Program-made: the position numbers and the translations under genes | The notes under the pieces: generated by a model | Database searches by the model: none | What the model was told of the DNA's origin: nothing | Seen by the model: only the letters and a program-made list of their open reading frames with translations | Origin: Cryobacterium tagatosivorans | Lineage (GTDB): Bacteria > Actinomycetota > Actinomycetes > Actinomycetales > Microbacteriaceae | Assembly (NCBI RefSeq): GCF_004402215.1 | Contig: NZ_SOEZ01000018.1 | Span: forward strand, 483-64,482 | Reading direction: 5' to 3' | Length of the DNA: 64,000 bases | In this document: one piece after another, positions 17,895-27,640 of the stretch | Layout of the letters: each line of letters begins with the position of its first letter | How positions within the stretch are numbered: the first letter of the stretch is position 1

Positions 17895-18317
17895 CTACTC
17901 GGCGGACGGCCGCTGCCGTTGCCGTTTCGTCGCCGACCGCTGCTGCTTTGCGGCGAGGTGCCGCCGGCCCGAGCCCCGGGTGGGTTTGGTCGGGCGGCGG
18001 GGAGCCGCATCGGGAGCAAGGCCCGCGGCAACGAGGTCGGCGAGCTTGGCCAGGGCGATCTCACGATTGCGCAGCTGGGAGCGCCGCTCGGAGGCGCTCA
18101 CCGTGATCACCCCGGCGACGAGACGCCGTCCGAGCCGCGTGAGCAGCAGCATCCGCTGGTCATCGTCGAGTGCCGCCGATTCGGCGACGTTCCAGAAGAG
18201 CTCGACGCGGCTGTCCGAGGTGTTGACGTGCTGACCGCCGGGCCCGGACGAACGCGAGAACCGCCAGCCCAGTTCCGACGCGGGAATCGTGAGCGCGGGC
18301 GACACCTCCAGGTCCAT
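17895..18317 (-). CDS. arfB: Peptidyl-tRNA hydrolase ArfB (YaeJ), ribosome rescue factor
   Basis: A 140-residue class I release-factor-like protein without codon-recognition domains. The catalytic GGQ motif is in RSSGPGGQHVN near residues 23-33, and the C-terminus is a basic tail (PTRGSGRRHLAAKQQRSATKR) that in ArfB enters the empty mRNA channel of stalled ribosomes. It releases peptides from ribosomes stuck on truncated mRNA. Length and layout match the family. It stands alone, convergent with the importer operon, and is the one clear housekeeping gene in this part of the window. Confidence 0.93.
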   Translation of the reverse strand: MDLEVSPALTIPASELGWRFSRSSGPGGQHVNTSDSRVELFWNVAESAALDDDQRMLLLTRLGRRLVAGVITVSASERRSQLRNREIALAKLADLVAAGLAPDAAPRRPTKPTRGSGRRHLAAKQQRSATKRQRQRPSAE

Positions 18318-18400
18318 GCCACCAAGGGTTGCACGATCCGGGCGTCCCTTCGGCAGTTTCCCTAGCGGATGACCATCGGGTCTGCGTGCATCATGGACGC

Positions 18401-18661
18401 ATGGAATCGTCAGAGCACATCCGCATCCACGTCCTGCAGGGGACGCGCGACGCGTTCGCCACCCGAGACGAGCTCGAGAACGTGGTTGAAAGAATCGGCG
18501 CTACGGCAACGCTTCATTGGCTGGTCGACGCGAACCATTCGTTCGAGATCAGGGGCGTCAAGCGTACCCCCGCCGAGGTCGGGGCATCGCTCGCCCCAAC
18601 CGTCGCCGGATTCTTGCGGGGAAGTGATCCGACCAGCGCCGGAGGAACAGTGGGTCGTTGA
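18401..18661 (+). pseudogene. C-terminal fragment of an alpha/beta-hydrolase (KANL3/Tex30-like)
   Basis: Eighty-six residues that match only the last third of small alpha/beta-hydrolases. VLQGTRDAFATRDELENVV is the strand plus acid-residue region, and LVDANHSFEIRG carries the catalytic histidine. The nucleophile elbow and the N-terminal ~130 residues are absent upstream, where arfB begins on the other strand 84 bases away. ATG at 18401 has no ribosome site. It is most simply a 5'-deleted relic; a short expressed protein cannot be ruled out. Confidence 0.6.
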
Positions 18662-18730
18662 CTCAGGCGCCGGAGGCGATTCGACTTCCGAAGAGCTCAG
18701 GGAGATCGTCATCTGACCCGTGCTGGGCAG

Positions 18731-20419
18731 CTACTGGTGGTCGGTAGAAACGTCGGGCGACTCGTCCCCGCGGCGGTACACCAGCGAACCTGCGGAGTAG
18801 GTGCGCAGGACGCTAGTTAGGTGGATGTCTTCGGCCGGCAGGTCGAAGAAGTTGCGGTCGAGTACGGCGAGATCGGCGAGATACCCGACGGCGATTTTGC
18901 CGGATTCGTGTTCTTGCATATTCACAACGGCACTGCCCCAGGTGTACGCAGTGACGGCCGCCGCTAACGAGAGTTGCTGCTGCTCACCCAACGGCTGCTC
19001 AGCGCTGCCCGCGCTAATTCGGTTGACGCCAACGTGGATGGCGGCGATCGGGTCGGGGCTCGACACCGGCCAGTCGCTTCCGGCAGAAAGTTGGGCTCGC
19101 GCGCGGGCGAGGTCGCCAAACGGGTAGTAGCGTTCAACGAGTTCCGGTGCCAGAAATGGCACGTTTAACTCATCCAACTGTCGGGCATGCGCAGCCCAAA
19201 GCATCTGCATGTTTGCGATTGTGCCGAGCTCAGCGAACCGCGGTATATCCCTGATCCCAACCACCTGCAGGTGAGCAAGATGATGCCTGTTACCCAGATC
19301 ACCGTTAGCTTCCCTGGCGGCCTCAATCGCGTCGAGCGACTCGCTTACGGCCCGATCACCGAGGGCGTGGAAATGGACTTGGAATCCCGCCGCGTCCAGT
19401 GCAGTCACACAAATCTTGAGATCCTCGGGATCGATGAATGAAAGGCCGAGATTCTCCGTCATGTCGCCGTGAGTATCACGGTAGGGCTGGCTCATGGCGG
19501 CCGTGAAGTTCTCCGGCACGCCATCCACCATGATCTTGACGGCCGACGCGCGGAAGTGCCCGGATGGATCAGCGTCGCGAATTCGCGCTCGTTGATCGAT
19601 GATTTCGGGAAGTTGCTCGAGCCCTCGACCTCGCTCCCACCAAATCGCAGCGATGGTGCGCATGGTCAGCTCGCCCCGGTCGACCGCATCGAGGTAAGTC
19701 ATGGTGGCGTCTTCCATTCCGAGGCCGCGCCCCAAGAGCGCATCCTGCCAGGATGTGACGCCGAAGCTGTGCAAATACTCCTGCGCCCGCAAGAGCCCGC
19801 GGTCGGCGAGGTCGCCCGTTGCAGACGGAGCGAAGCGGCCGACCAGGTCCATCGCACCTTCATGGAGCGTGCCGCTTGGCTCGCCTCCCTGGGTGCGCTC
19901 AATGCGTCCGTCGATGGGATCCGGGGTTTCCGCGGTGACACCGGCGAGACCAAGTGCGCGGGAATTGACCCACATGCCGTGGTGATCCCGGTTCATGAGG
20001 GCGACAGGCCTGCCCGGGATGACTGCGTCAAGCAGATCTCGGGTCGGCGTCCCACCTGCAAAGAACTCCATCGACCAACCTGCGCCCATGATCCACTCTG
20101 CGTGTGGGTGCGCACGGGCGTAGTCAGCGATCAACCGGAGGCAGTCTTCTGCATCTTTCGCGCCGGTGAGATCGCACTGCAACAGTTCGATTCCTCCGGC
20201 GACGGGATGGATGTGAGCATCCTGAAATCCTGGCAACAACAGACGGCCTGTGATCGGAACAACGTCCGTGTTTTCTCCCACGAGCGCCGCGATGTCCTCT
20301 GCGGCCCCCACCGCCATGATGCGACCGTCCACCACCGCGACATCGGCGCGGACCGGGGCGTCCTGAGGCGCCGAGAAGATCCAGCCGTCAACGAATACGA
20401 TGTCTGCGAAGTCAGCCAT
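18731..20419 (-). CDS. Amidohydrolase family 3 (YtcJ-like) metal-dependent hydrolase
   Basis: A 562-residue amidohydrolase. Metal-binding motifs are GFQDAHIHP (HxH near residues 69-71), HFHALGDRA, HHLAHLQ and GSDWPVSSPDP, the last giving the catalytic aspartate. The C-terminal beta-sandwich segment KIAVGYLADLAVLDRNFF is typical of the YtcJ/exoenzyme-regulatory AepA-like group, whose substrates are mostly amides or formamides and are poorly known. Its ATG shares a base with the stop of the amine-oxidase gene (TGATG). It is the last gene of the polyamine-type operon and may hydrolyse an amide formed or taken up by the pathway. Confidence 0.88.
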   Translation of the reverse strand: MADFADIVFVDGWIFSAPQDAPVRADVAVVDGRIMAVGAAEDIAALVGENTDVVPITGRLLLPGFQDAHIHPVAGGIELLQCDLTGAKDAEDCLRLIADYARAHPHAEWIMGAGWSMEFFAGGTPTRDLLDAVIPGRPVALMNRDHHGMWVNSRALGLAGVTAETPDPIDGRIERTQGGEPSGTLHEGAMDLVGRFAPSATGDLADRGLLRAQEYLHSFGVTSWQDALLGRGLGMEDATMTYLDAVDRGELTMRTIAAIWWERGRGLEQLPEIIDQRARIRDADPSGHFRASAVKIMVDGVPENFTAAMSQPYRDTHGDMTENLGLSFIDPEDLKICVTALDAAGFQVHFHALGDRAVSESLDAIEAAREANGDLGNRHHLAHLQVVGIRDIPRFAELGTIANMQMLWAAHARQLDELNVPFLAPELVERYYPFGDLARARAQLSAGSDWPVSSPDPIAAIHVGVNRISAGSAEQPLGEQQQLSLAAAVTAYTWGSAVVNMQEHESGKIAVGYLADLAVLDRNFFDLPAEDIHLTSVLRTYSAGSLVYRRGDESPDVSTDHQ

Positions 20420-21648
20420 CAGAGACTCCCTCGCACATGGCGATCGAGTATCTCTGCTGCGGCCTCGCGTCCGCTTCGTAGCGCACCCTCCATCAAGCCT
20501 GCGAAATCTCCTCCGAGGTACTCCCCCGCGAAATGCAGGGGTCCGATGTGTCTCCCCAGGTCGTCCACGTCATGTTCTGCGGATGCAGCTCCGTGCGCAG
20601 AATACGCACCCCTGGCCCACGGGTCGTTCGACCACGTGGTGAGAAGGGCGCCTTCGCTGACCAAAGGCATATCGGGCTGGGTTTCCTTCACACGTGCAAC
20701 CCAAGCGTCCGGTCCGTCTCGAACGCCGAGCCGATCCAAGGCCGTGGCTGAGCCAGCGAAGCAATTCAGAACTGCTGGCACACGCCCGGTGTCATCCATA
20801 GCGGTCCAGGACCAATATCGGTCGGGAACACTCATGACGGCGCTCGTGTGGACCGAGCGCGCCAAAGGGATATGGAGCTTCGCAGCGTCACCGTAGGCGC
20901 TCCGAGCCAGGGCGTCCAGTTTCCACCTCGGAAGTGCGGGTGAGATGGATAACTCGCTCACCAGCGGCAGCGGAATGGCGAGCACGACGTGGTCGGCACG
21001 GTATGTGTCAAGGTCGGTTAGGACATCGCAGGTTCCGCCCTCAGCCACTATCGCTCTGACCGGGGTGTTGAGATGCAGGCGATCACCGAGTCGCCCGGCG
21101 AGGGCCTGCGCCAGACCCTGGTTTCCTCCTGCGATGCGATGGCTGGGCAGTGGAGACAGGGACGCCACATGTCCCAGGACACTGCTGTCGAGGAATTCCG
21201 CCTCAAGAGCGCAGGAAATCTCGACCCGGCATCGTATGGCCTCGGCGAGATCCGTAGACACAGTGAGGTTAGACAGCACGTCGCTGATCGACAAGCGTTC
21301 GTCCCCGCCAATGGCGTCGGTCAGCCTTGACCCCGCCGCGATCATCGCGGCGGAATCGACTTCCCCGGCGCCGCGGGGTTCGCGAAGGTAATAGCTCATT
21401 CCCGTGTCGACCAGGCTCAGACCCAATTCGGCGACATAGCTGCGAAGAAGGTCGTATCCGCGAAGAATGAATTCCGCGCCGCGCTCGACAATAACGCTCT
21501 GCCCGTCGGGCAGCGGCATCGATTCCGACCAGACCCGCCCACCGACCCGGTCGCGCGCCTCAAAGACCTGGACGTCGTGCCCGGCATCCATCAACTCGCT
21601 GGCCGCAGCCAATCCGGCCAATCCCGCCCCGACGATAGCTACCCGCAC
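20419..21648 (-). CDS. Flavin-containing monoamine oxidase family protein
   Basis: A 409-residue flavoprotein with the dinucleotide motif [17 protein letters not shown], then [15 protein letters not shown], the usual amine-oxidase N-terminus. The C-terminal FAD-contact region is [21 protein letters not shown]. It would oxidise a primary or secondary amine to an imine and H2O2. GTG at 21648 is chosen because the FAD-binding strand begins immediately after it; its ribosome site is poor and it starts only 16 bases after the cupin stop, so coupled translation is likely. Together with the DAO-type oxidase two genes upstream it suggests two successive amine oxidations. Confidence 0.87.
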   Translation of the reverse strand: MRVAIVGAGLAGLAAASELMDAGHDVQVFEARDRVGGRVWSESMPLPDGQSVIVERGAEFILRGYDLLRSYVAELGLSLVDTGMSYYLREPRGAGEVDSAAMIAAGSRLTDAIGGDERLSISDVLSNLTVSTDLAEAIRCRVEISCALEAEFLDSSVLGHVASLSPLPSHRIAGGNQGLAQALAGRLGDRLHLNTPVRAIVAEGGTCDVLTDLDTYRADHVVLAIPLPLVSELSISPALPRWKLDALARSAYGDAAKLHIPLARSVHTSAVMSVPDRYWSWTAMDDTGRVPAVLNCFAGSATALDRLGVRDGPDAWVARVKETQPDMPLVSEGALLTTWSNDPWARGAYSAHGAASAEHDVDDLGRHIGPLHFAGEYLGGDFAGLMEGALRSGREAAAEILDRHVRGSL

Positions 21649-21664
21649 GACGGCACCACCGGGG

Positions 21665-22087
21665 TCAGCGCAGTTCAGCAACGGGCTCGGGCTCGGTTGC
21701 GGCCCCCACGAGGACATAGGTCTTGCGGATCGTCTCGTGAATGATCCAGGTACCGCGCCATCCAATCGGGAGCACAAGAAGTGAGCCGGCTGCAAGGCGA
21801 ACGCTCGTCCCGTCGTCACCATGCACCGTGGCGGTTCCGCTCAGGATTTGGCAAACCTCGGTGCAGGTGTCGCGCACAGCGCTGAACTCGCCCGGCTCGC
21901 ATTCCCAGACCCCGGTTGAGGTGTGAGGGCCGGCCTCCCACAGGCTGAGGGTCGATTCCATCTGACCTGTTCGGCTTGTGGGTTTGGACTGTGGTTGCGG
22001 GAGGGTCACAGTATTGGCCATCACGTGACGCAGACTGACGGGCTCGGAGCCGGTCTTCGCGCTGGCCAGGGCTTCGTTTTCGCTCAC
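21665..22087 (-). CDS. Small cupin protein (DUF861 / Cupin_3 type)
   Basis: A 140-residue single-domain cupin. [24 protein letters not shown] (described in two parts: the G-rich strand and the EVCQ strand) and the segment [19 protein letters not shown] resemble the Cupin_3 fold of the ureidoglycine aminohydrolase-like group. The classic metal histidines are largely absent (EVCQ replaces the usual E/H pattern), so it may be a sensor or a non-canonical enzyme. Start is GTG at 22087. This cupin class is often found inside polyamine oxidase operons; no function is assigned here. Confidence 0.82.
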   Translation of the reverse strand: MSENEALASAKTGSEPVSLRHVMANTVTLPQPQSKPTSRTGQMESTLSLWEAGPHTSTGVWECEPGEFSAVRDTCTEVCQILSGTATVHGDDGTSVRLAAGSLLVLPIGWRGTWIIHETIRKTYVLVGAATEPEPVAELR

Positions 22088-22129
22088 GATATTTCCTTTT
22101 CCTAATCGGAGTTGCTGTTGATGGGCACT

Positions 22130-23548
22130 TCAGCGGCCCGTGATCATATTCGCAAAGCGTGCGATCTTGCTGGTGCCCGGCAGGTCCCGTTCGTATTCAC
22201 GACGGTCAGCTTCGCGATAGAGGGTGTACATGGCCTGCACACCCAGCCAACGCAAAGGTTCAGGCTCCCACGGGCGAACGCGACGCCCGACCCACGGGAG
22301 TCGGGTGAGTTCGGTGTCACGGCGGAGCACGAGGTCGGCGAGGGTCCGACCGGCAAGGTTGGTGGTCGTCAACCCGCTGCCCACGTAGCCCCCCGCGGTG
22401 CCGAGACCAGTTTCCTGGTCGAGTTCAATCGTCGCGCACCAGTCACGGGGTACACCCAGGACACCGCTCCAGGCTTGAGCGATTGGAACGTCACTTGCTG
22501 CGGGAAACATGCCGTGGAGCAAATCGGTCAGAGCGCGGATCGTCCAGCCCTGGGTCTCACCATTGTCATCGGTGCGGGACCCATACCGATACGGGATGCC
22601 ACGGCCGCCCAGGGCGATTCGATTGTCAGCGGTGCGCTGGGCATACATGTACGCGTGAGCTGCGTCTCCGAGCAGCTCTCCACTTGCCCACCCGATCTGG
22701 GACATCACCGATTCCGGTAGAGGGTCGGTGATGATCATCGAGGAATTCATCGGCAACCACGTGCGCCGTTCACCTTCGATGCTTGGAGTGAATCCCTCCA
22801 GGCAGCGAAGAACGATCGGCGCTCGGACTATCCCCCGGTCCGAGTGGACAGTCTGAGGCTTGATCTCTCGCACCGTCGTCTGTTCATAGATGGAGACTCC
22901 AAGCCGCTCCACTGCGGCGGCGAGACCCCGCACGAGCTTGGCCGGTTGGACGCGGGCGCAGTGAGGGCTGTAAGTGGCACCTCGGGACCCTTCAACGACG
23001 ATTCGGGCGTCCAGTTCAGCGCGACTCAGGAGAACAAAGTCGTCCGCGCCCGCGCCCCAAAGTTTTTCATACTCGAGGCTCTCCTGCAGGCGGCCAAGCT
23101 GCGCACTGTTGCGGGCGACATGAAGAAGTCCGTCCTTGACGATGTCGGCGTCGATGTTCTCGGCCCGTGCGACTTCGATCACCTCATCCACCGCGCCTCG
23201 CATGGCGCGCAGCAAGTCGACAACGCCCTGATGCCCGTGGGTCGAAGCATAGGCAGAGCGTGATCCTGCGAGCTCTGAAGAAAGCCAGCCGCCGTTTCTG
23301 CCAGACGCACCGAATCCTGCGAATTCCTTCTCAAGGATGACGATTCGCAGATCGGGCTGCTCGCGTTTCAGGTAGTAGGCGGTCCACAGCCCGGTGAACC
23401 CAGCCCCGACGATGCAGATGTCGGCTTCCAGGTCGCCAGGAAGCGGAGCGCGGTACGCGGGGATTTCGGTGCTGGAGTACCAGAAAGAAACGCCGCCATT
23501 TGGGATCGCACGCTCGGCCTGCCGAGAGTCATGCTTGATGCTGGTCAT
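22130..23548 (-). CDS. FAD-dependent oxidoreductase, DAO family (gamma-glutamylputrescine oxidase-like)
   Basis: A 472-residue D-amino-acid-oxidase-family flavoprotein. ADICIVGAGFTGLWTAYYL near residue 40 is the FAD motif, followed by ILEKEFAGFGASGRNGGW, the arrangement of PuuB and related amine/glycine oxidases. The C-terminal GYVGSGLTTTNLAGRTLADL segment closes the FAD site. PuuB-type enzymes oxidise gamma-glutamylputrescine in bacterial putrescine breakdown. No gamma-glutamyl synthetase is seen in this operon, so the substrate could be a free amine. It follows the PotA gene by 26 bases. Confidence 0.88.
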   Translation of the reverse strand: MTSIKHDSRQAERAIPNGGVSFWYSSTEIPAYRAPLPGDLEADICIVGAGFTGLWTAYYLKREQPDLRIVILEKEFAGFGASGRNGGWLSSELAGSRSAYASTHGHQGVVDLLRAMRGAVDEVIEVARAENIDADIVKDGLLHVARNSAQLGRLQESLEYEKLWGAGADDFVLLSRAELDARIVVEGSRGATYSPHCARVQPAKLVRGLAAAVERLGVSIYEQTTVREIKPQTVHSDRGIVRAPIVLRCLEGFTPSIEGERRTWLPMNSSMIITDPLPESVMSQIGWASGELLGDAAHAYMYAQRTADNRIALGGRGIPYRYGSRTDDNGETQGWTIRALTDLLHGMFPAASDVPIAQAWSGVLGVPRDWCATIELDQETGLGTAGGYVGSGLTTTNLAGRTLADLVLRRDTELTRLPWVGRRVRPWEPEPLRWLGVQAMYTLYREADRREYERDLPGTSKIARFANMITGR

Positions 23549-23574
23549 TGATGCACTCCTGTTTCTGTGGACGG

Positions 23575-24729
23575 CTAGTTCGACGTGAAGACGGGAACTT
23601 GGACGTCGGCGGCCAACTGTGGCCTATCGGGGCTCTCGTTAGTTGTGAGGACAACGGCGTCTTCGGGGAGGAAAGTGAGCCACACGCGGTCCCCGGGACG
23701 ATTCGCCGTAACTTCACCCGCTGATTCGCGGACGAAGACTTTGCTTCCGTCGCCCAGTTCGACCTCGAGCTTGCGTGAGTTGCCGAGGTAGATTTCCTGA
23801 ATGATGCGCCCACGAACTGCGTTGCCGCTCGGTTCCACCCCGTCGATTGGCTGCACTCGAATCCGCTCGGGACGCACGACCATAGCGGCATGCGCGCCGC
23901 TGCGCGCGTCACCCCTGTGCGCATGCAAAGTCCTATCTGAACTCAACACCCCCTTTCCCCCCTGGTGGTCGAGAGCCAGACCATGGAACAGGGACGATTC
24001 ACCGACGAACTGTGCGACAAAGATCGTGCTCGGACGCTCGTAGAGGTCTTGGGCGCTGCCCACCTGCTCGATCTTTCCCTGGTTGAACACCGCAATGCGG
24101 TCTGAAAGAACGAGGGCTTCGTCCTGGTCATGTGTGACGTATACAAAGGTGGTCCCGAGCTCCGCATGGATCCGCTTGATCTCCAGTTGTAGGGAGTCGC
24201 GCAGCTTCTTATCCAATGCCCCGAGTGGTTCATCCATCAGCAGCACTCGCGGGCTGTAAACGATCGCGCGCGCGAGGGCGACGCGCTGCTGCTGCCCGCC
24301 GGACAACTGCCGCGGCATGCGGTGGGAGAGATTGGAAAGGCCGACCTTGTTCAATGCATCCGCGACAAGGCGCCCTCGCTCGGATTTGGGCAGTCTGCGC
24401 TGGCGCAGCGGATACGCAACGTTGTCGCCCACCGACATGTGAGGGAACAGCGCGTAGTGCTGGAACACCATTCCCATGTTCCGTTTGTGGGGCGGAAGGG
24501 CGTAGACGGGCTTGCCATCGACGAGGATTTCACCTTCGGTGACGTCCACGAACCCGGCGATCATGTTGAGTGTGGTCGTCTTGCCCGAACCGCTGGGCCC
24601 CAGCAGGGTGAGAAACTCGCCAGGCTCTGCGTTGAGGTCAATCGCGTCTACGGCCGTTGCATCACCGTAACGCTTTGTCAGCTTATTGAGGGTGATGGCA
24701 GCACCCTGCGAGATCGAACTATCGGACAC
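23575..24729 (-). CDS. potA: Spermidine/putrescine-type ABC importer ATP-binding protein (PotA-like)
   Basis: A 384-residue ATPase. Walker A is GPSGSGKTT, signature LSGGQQQR, Walker B VLLMDEPLGALD and switch VTHDQDEA. After the nucleotide domain a C-terminal TOBE domain (residues ~280-370, with VVRPERIRV and a GSKVFVRE strand) fits PotA/FbpC-type ATPases. GTG at 24729 overlaps the permease stop by 11 bases. It energises the importer encoded by the three preceding genes. The polyamine assignment rests on family plus adjacent amine-oxidase genes; opines or other amines are alternatives. Confidence 0.88.
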   Translation of the reverse strand: MSDSSISQGAAITLNKLTKRYGDATAVDAIDLNAEPGEFLTLLGPSGSGKTTTLNMIAGFVDVTEGEILVDGKPVYALPPHKRNMGMVFQHYALFPHMSVGDNVAYPLRQRRLPKSERGRLVADALNKVGLSNLSHRMPRQLSGGQQQRVALARAIVYSPRVLLMDEPLGALDKKLRDSLQLEIKRIHAELGTTFVYVTHDQDEALVLSDRIAVFNQGKIEQVGSAQDLYERPSTIFVAQFVGESSLFHGLALDHQGGKGVLSSDRTLHAHRGDARSGAHAAMVVRPERIRVQPIDGVEPSGNAVRGRIIQEIYLGNSRKLEVELGDGSKVFVRESAGEVTANRPGDRVWLTFLPEDAVVLTTNESPDRPQLAADVQVPVFTSN

Positions 24730-25519
24730 GATTCCTCCGAGCGATATAGAGAGTTATGGTCAGCGTGAGAACGGTCGTCAATCCCAGGATGAGGGTAGCG
24801 GCCGCCGCTATTGTCGGGTCGGTGTCCCGCGTGACGGAGGCGTACATCTTCACTGGGAGGGTTTGAAGATACGGACTCTGAATAAAAAGGGACAAGACGA
24901 CTTCGTCGAAGCTGGTGACGAAGGCAAATAGGGCACCCGAGATAACACCGGGCGCAACGAGCGGCAACGTGACCTGTCGGAACGTGGTCCAGCGATTCGC
25001 TCCGCACATAGCCGCGGCGCTCTCGAGGCGACGGTCGAAGCCGTTCAGGCTCGCCGTAACGGGGATGATGACGAACGGCAGAGCGAGAACACTGTGAGCA
25101 ATGACAAAGCCAAGAGTTGTTCCAAGCAGGTTTGCGCGCAGGAACAGCGCGTACAGGCCGACTGCGACGACGATCACCGGGGCAATCATGGGCGCGAGAA
25201 GTATCGCATTCACGGTCTGTTGGCCACGGAATGCCGATCGGGTCAGAGCTGCAGCAGCAGCTGTGCCGGCAATGGTCGCGACGATCGCAACAAGCGCCCC
25301 CACCTGCAAACTGGACGCGAGGGCTCCAACCCAGCTTGGGTCCTGGAAGAAGTTCGTGTACCAGCGCGTCGACCAGCCGGTCGGCGGAAAGGAGAAGGAT
25401 GGCTTGTCGGTCAGGCTGAGCGGGATGACGATCAACGAAGGAGCGGCCAGCCACAGCGCCACCAGCGCGCAGAACAACCACAAGGCGCCGTTCCACATCC
25501 GTGCCACGGGCTTTCTCAT
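24719..25519 (-). CDS. potC: Polyamine-type ABC importer permease (PotC-like)
   Basis: A 266-residue permease with six hydrophobic helices and the EAA-loop segment RRLESAAAMCGANRWTTF. The FTNFFQDPSWVGALASSL-like region after helix 1 is typical of PotC. ATG at 25519 is chosen (MRKPVARMWNG); it shares a base with the stop of the PotB-like gene (TGATG). The in-frame extension upstream of it only overlaps that neighbour and lacks membrane-protein character. Confidence 0.88.
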   Translation of the reverse strand: MRKPVARMWNGALWLFCALVALWLAAPSLIVIPLSLTDKPSFSFPPTGWSTRWYTNFFQDPSWVGALASSLQVGALVAIVATIAGTAAAAALTRSAFRGQQTVNAILLAPMIAPVIVVAVGLYALFLRANLLGTTLGFVIAHSVLALPFVIIPVTASLNGFDRRLESAAAMCGANRWTTFRQVTLPLVAPGVISGALFAFVTSFDEVVLSLFIQSPYLQTLPVKMYASVTRDTDPTIAAAATLILGLTTVLTLTITLYIARRNRVR

Positions 25520-26415
25520 CAGCGCACCCCCTTGATCGTGCTGGTTGACCGTCCAATGACGAGCGCCAGGATTGCGAGGATCGCGAGCGTGATCACAATT
25601 AGCACGACCCCCATGGTCCCTGCGCGACCCCATTGCAGCAGCCCGTTCACCTGAGTGAATATCTGTTGACTGATCAGCGAGTTCCCTGGAGACCCCAACA
25701 GCGCCGGGGTCACGTAAAAGCCCAGGCTGCTAATGAACACGATCAGCGAGCCGGCGCCCACCCCAGGTAAGGACAATGGCAGCCAAATCCGAAAAAAGGA
25801 CGTAAGCGGGCCGGCGCCCAGACTCGAAGAAGCCAAAATCAGGCGGCGATCAATATTTGTCATTACCGCGTACAGCGGCAAGACGAAGAATGGCAGCAGG
25901 ACCTGACTCATGCCGATAACGACGCCCAGGTTGGTCCTGATGAGCGGGATCTGACCCAGACCGACGGTTGCGAGGAGGGATTGAAGAGGCCCGTGATCCT
26001 GGAGCAATATCACCCAGGCGAACGTGCGAACCATCAAGCTGGTCCAGAAGGGCACGAGGACCAGCAAGGTCAGCACAGCTCGCAGCTTCGGCCCTGCTGC
26101 AACCATGGCGTAGGCGTATGGATATCCCAGCAGTAGGCAGACGACTGTCACGTTGACAGCCGTCGTGAACGTGCGCAGCAGTATCCGCTGCTGAACAGCG
26201 TCTCCCAGGTACCACGCGAAGTTGCCAAACCCAACCGAGGGGTCCGTAAACGCGTACCACAGCATGATGACCAGCGGGACGACGAACCCGACGATCAGCA
26301 AGAGCCCTGCGGGGACGAGCAGGCCCAGGCGGCCCCACCTCTTGGATGGGGCCGCTTGGTCGATGACCGTGTCAGCGGTAATAGATCCTGCCACGAGTGC
26401 TTCCACGGTAGCCAT
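25519..26415 (-). CDS. potB: Polyamine-type ABC importer permease (PotB-like)
   Basis: A 298-residue permease with a ~30-residue hydrophilic N-terminus, then six helices, beginning LGLLVPAGLLLIVGFVVPL. The EAA-type loop reads LASSSLGAGPLTSFFRIWLP. It pairs with the PotC-like permease. It starts eight bases after the binding-protein stop, so it is in the same transcript. Assignment to polyamine uptake rests on subfamily pattern and the neighbouring oxidases. Confidence 0.88.
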   Translation of the reverse strand: MATVEALVAGSITADTVIDQAAPSKRWGRLGLLVPAGLLLIVGFVVPLVIMLWYAFTDPSVGFGNFAWYLGDAVQQRILLRTFTTAVNVTVVCLLLGYPYAYAMVAAGPKLRAVLTLLVLVPFWTSLMVRTFAWVILLQDHGPLQSLLATVGLGQIPLIRTNLGVVIGMSQVLLPFFVLPLYAVMTNIDRRLILASSSLGAGPLTSFFRIWLPLSLPGVGAGSLIVFISSLGFYVTPALLGSPGNSLISQQIFTQVNGLLQWGRAGTMGVVLIVITLAILAILALVIGRSTSTIKGVR

Positions 26416-26423
26416 CGAAATGC

Positions 26424-27560
26424 CTAGCCGGCCAGCCAGTTCGTGTACGCCGTAACCATTTCGTCATGGTTCTCTGCCCACCAGGAGTTGTCCAGCTTGA
26501 AGGCGTCCTTGACTCTTTCAGGCGTGGTCGTCACGAAGGACTGAGCCAGCTCGTCCAGCTTCGGCTTGGAATCCGTGTTTACGGGACTGTATGAGGTCAG
26601 TTCGGTGAGCTTGGCCTGTTGCTCACTCCCGAGGTAGTAGTTGATCATTGCCATTGATGCTTTCGGGTTTTTAGCGCCGATAGGGACAGCGAGGGCGTCC
26701 GCCTCGGGCATCCACTGGTTCCACATCGGCGCGTACGCCGCGCCGTTCTTCACCGCAGAGTACGCACGACCACTCCAGAGCAGCGCCATGTCGACCTGAC
26801 CCGATTCGAGCAGCTGCTGGGACTGGGCGCCGCTCGACCAGAACACAATGTCCTTGCGGATCGACGCCATCTTTTTCATGGCGCGCTTCTCATCGATCGG
26901 GTACATGGAGTCGGCGGAAACACCATCGGCGAGCAAGGCACCTTCAAAGACACCCGGGTCGAGGTCGCCAGTACCGCCCTCAATCCCTCGCTTGCCAGGG
27001 AACTTCTTGGTGTCGTAGAAATCGGCCCAACTGGTCGGAGGGTTGGCACCATACTTCTTGGTGTTGTACATGACGATCATGCCGTAGCTCATCGCCGGCA
27101 CCGAGCACTTGTCTGTAAGCAGACCGGCAGGGATCTTGCTCGTGTCCACGATGCTGGTGTCGAGCGGCATGAACAATTTGCCGCACTGCTGGGCTGCGAA
27201 GACGTTCGTGGTGTCGACAACGTCCCATGTCACATTTCCTGAGGTGACCTGCGCCTTCAGCTTGGCATTGTCCGTGGGCCCGTCCTGAAGGATTTTCGCG
27301 CCTGAAGCAGCACCAAACGGAGAGATGGCTGCGGCGACTTGGCCATCCTGGTAAATACCCCCGTAGGAAACGAAGGTCAGGGTCTGGCCCGTCAAGGCAT
27401 TTGCCTTGACAGACCCAGAGACCGCCGCTCCGCTCCCGAGATCGACTGGTTTAGCAGGTCCGCCGCCACCTGCGGTACAGGCGGCTAGAAAGAGTGAGCC
27501 TGCGGCGACGGTGGCGATGGCACCGACCCGGACACTCCAGGTTGATTTCGCGATTTTCAT
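26424..27560 (-). CDS. potD: Polyamine-type ABC importer substrate-binding lipoprotein (PotD-like)
   Basis: A 378-residue extracellular binding protein with lipobox LFLAAC (Cys28), then a Gly-rich linker. The mature part has the SBP_bac_8 pattern LTFVSYGGIYQDGQVAAAI, WDVVDTTNV and MSYGMIVMYNTKKYG. Proteins of this group bind spermidine, putrescine, GABA-like amines or opines. ATG at 27560 follows AAGGAG. It lies 80 bases downstream of the XRE-cupin regulator gene on the same strand and begins the importer part of the operon. Confidence 0.9.
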   Translation of the reverse strand: MKIAKSTWSVRVGAIATVAAGSLFLAACTAGGGGPAKPVDLGSGAAVSGSVKANALTGQTLTFVSYGGIYQDGQVAAAISPFGAASGAKILQDGPTDNAKLKAQVTSGNVTWDVVDTTNVFAAQQCGKLFMPLDTSIVDTSKIPAGLLTDKCSVPAMSYGMIVMYNTKKYGANPPTSWADFYDTKKFPGKRGIEGGTGDLDPGVFEGALLADGVSADSMYPIDEKRAMKKMASIRKDIVFWSSGAQSQQLLESGQVDMALLWSGRAYSAVKNGAAYAPMWNQWMPEADALAVPIGAKNPKASMAMINYYLGSEQQAKLTELTSYSPVNTDSKPKLDELAQSFVTTTPERVKDAFKLDNSWWAENHDEMVTAYTNWLAG

Positions 27561-27640
27561 TTTTTCTCCTTGTGAGCTTCGTTGCGTTTCAGGATGAGGA
27601 CTCGGCGGTTCCCGTGTTGACCAGAATCAGTCGCTGAGGC

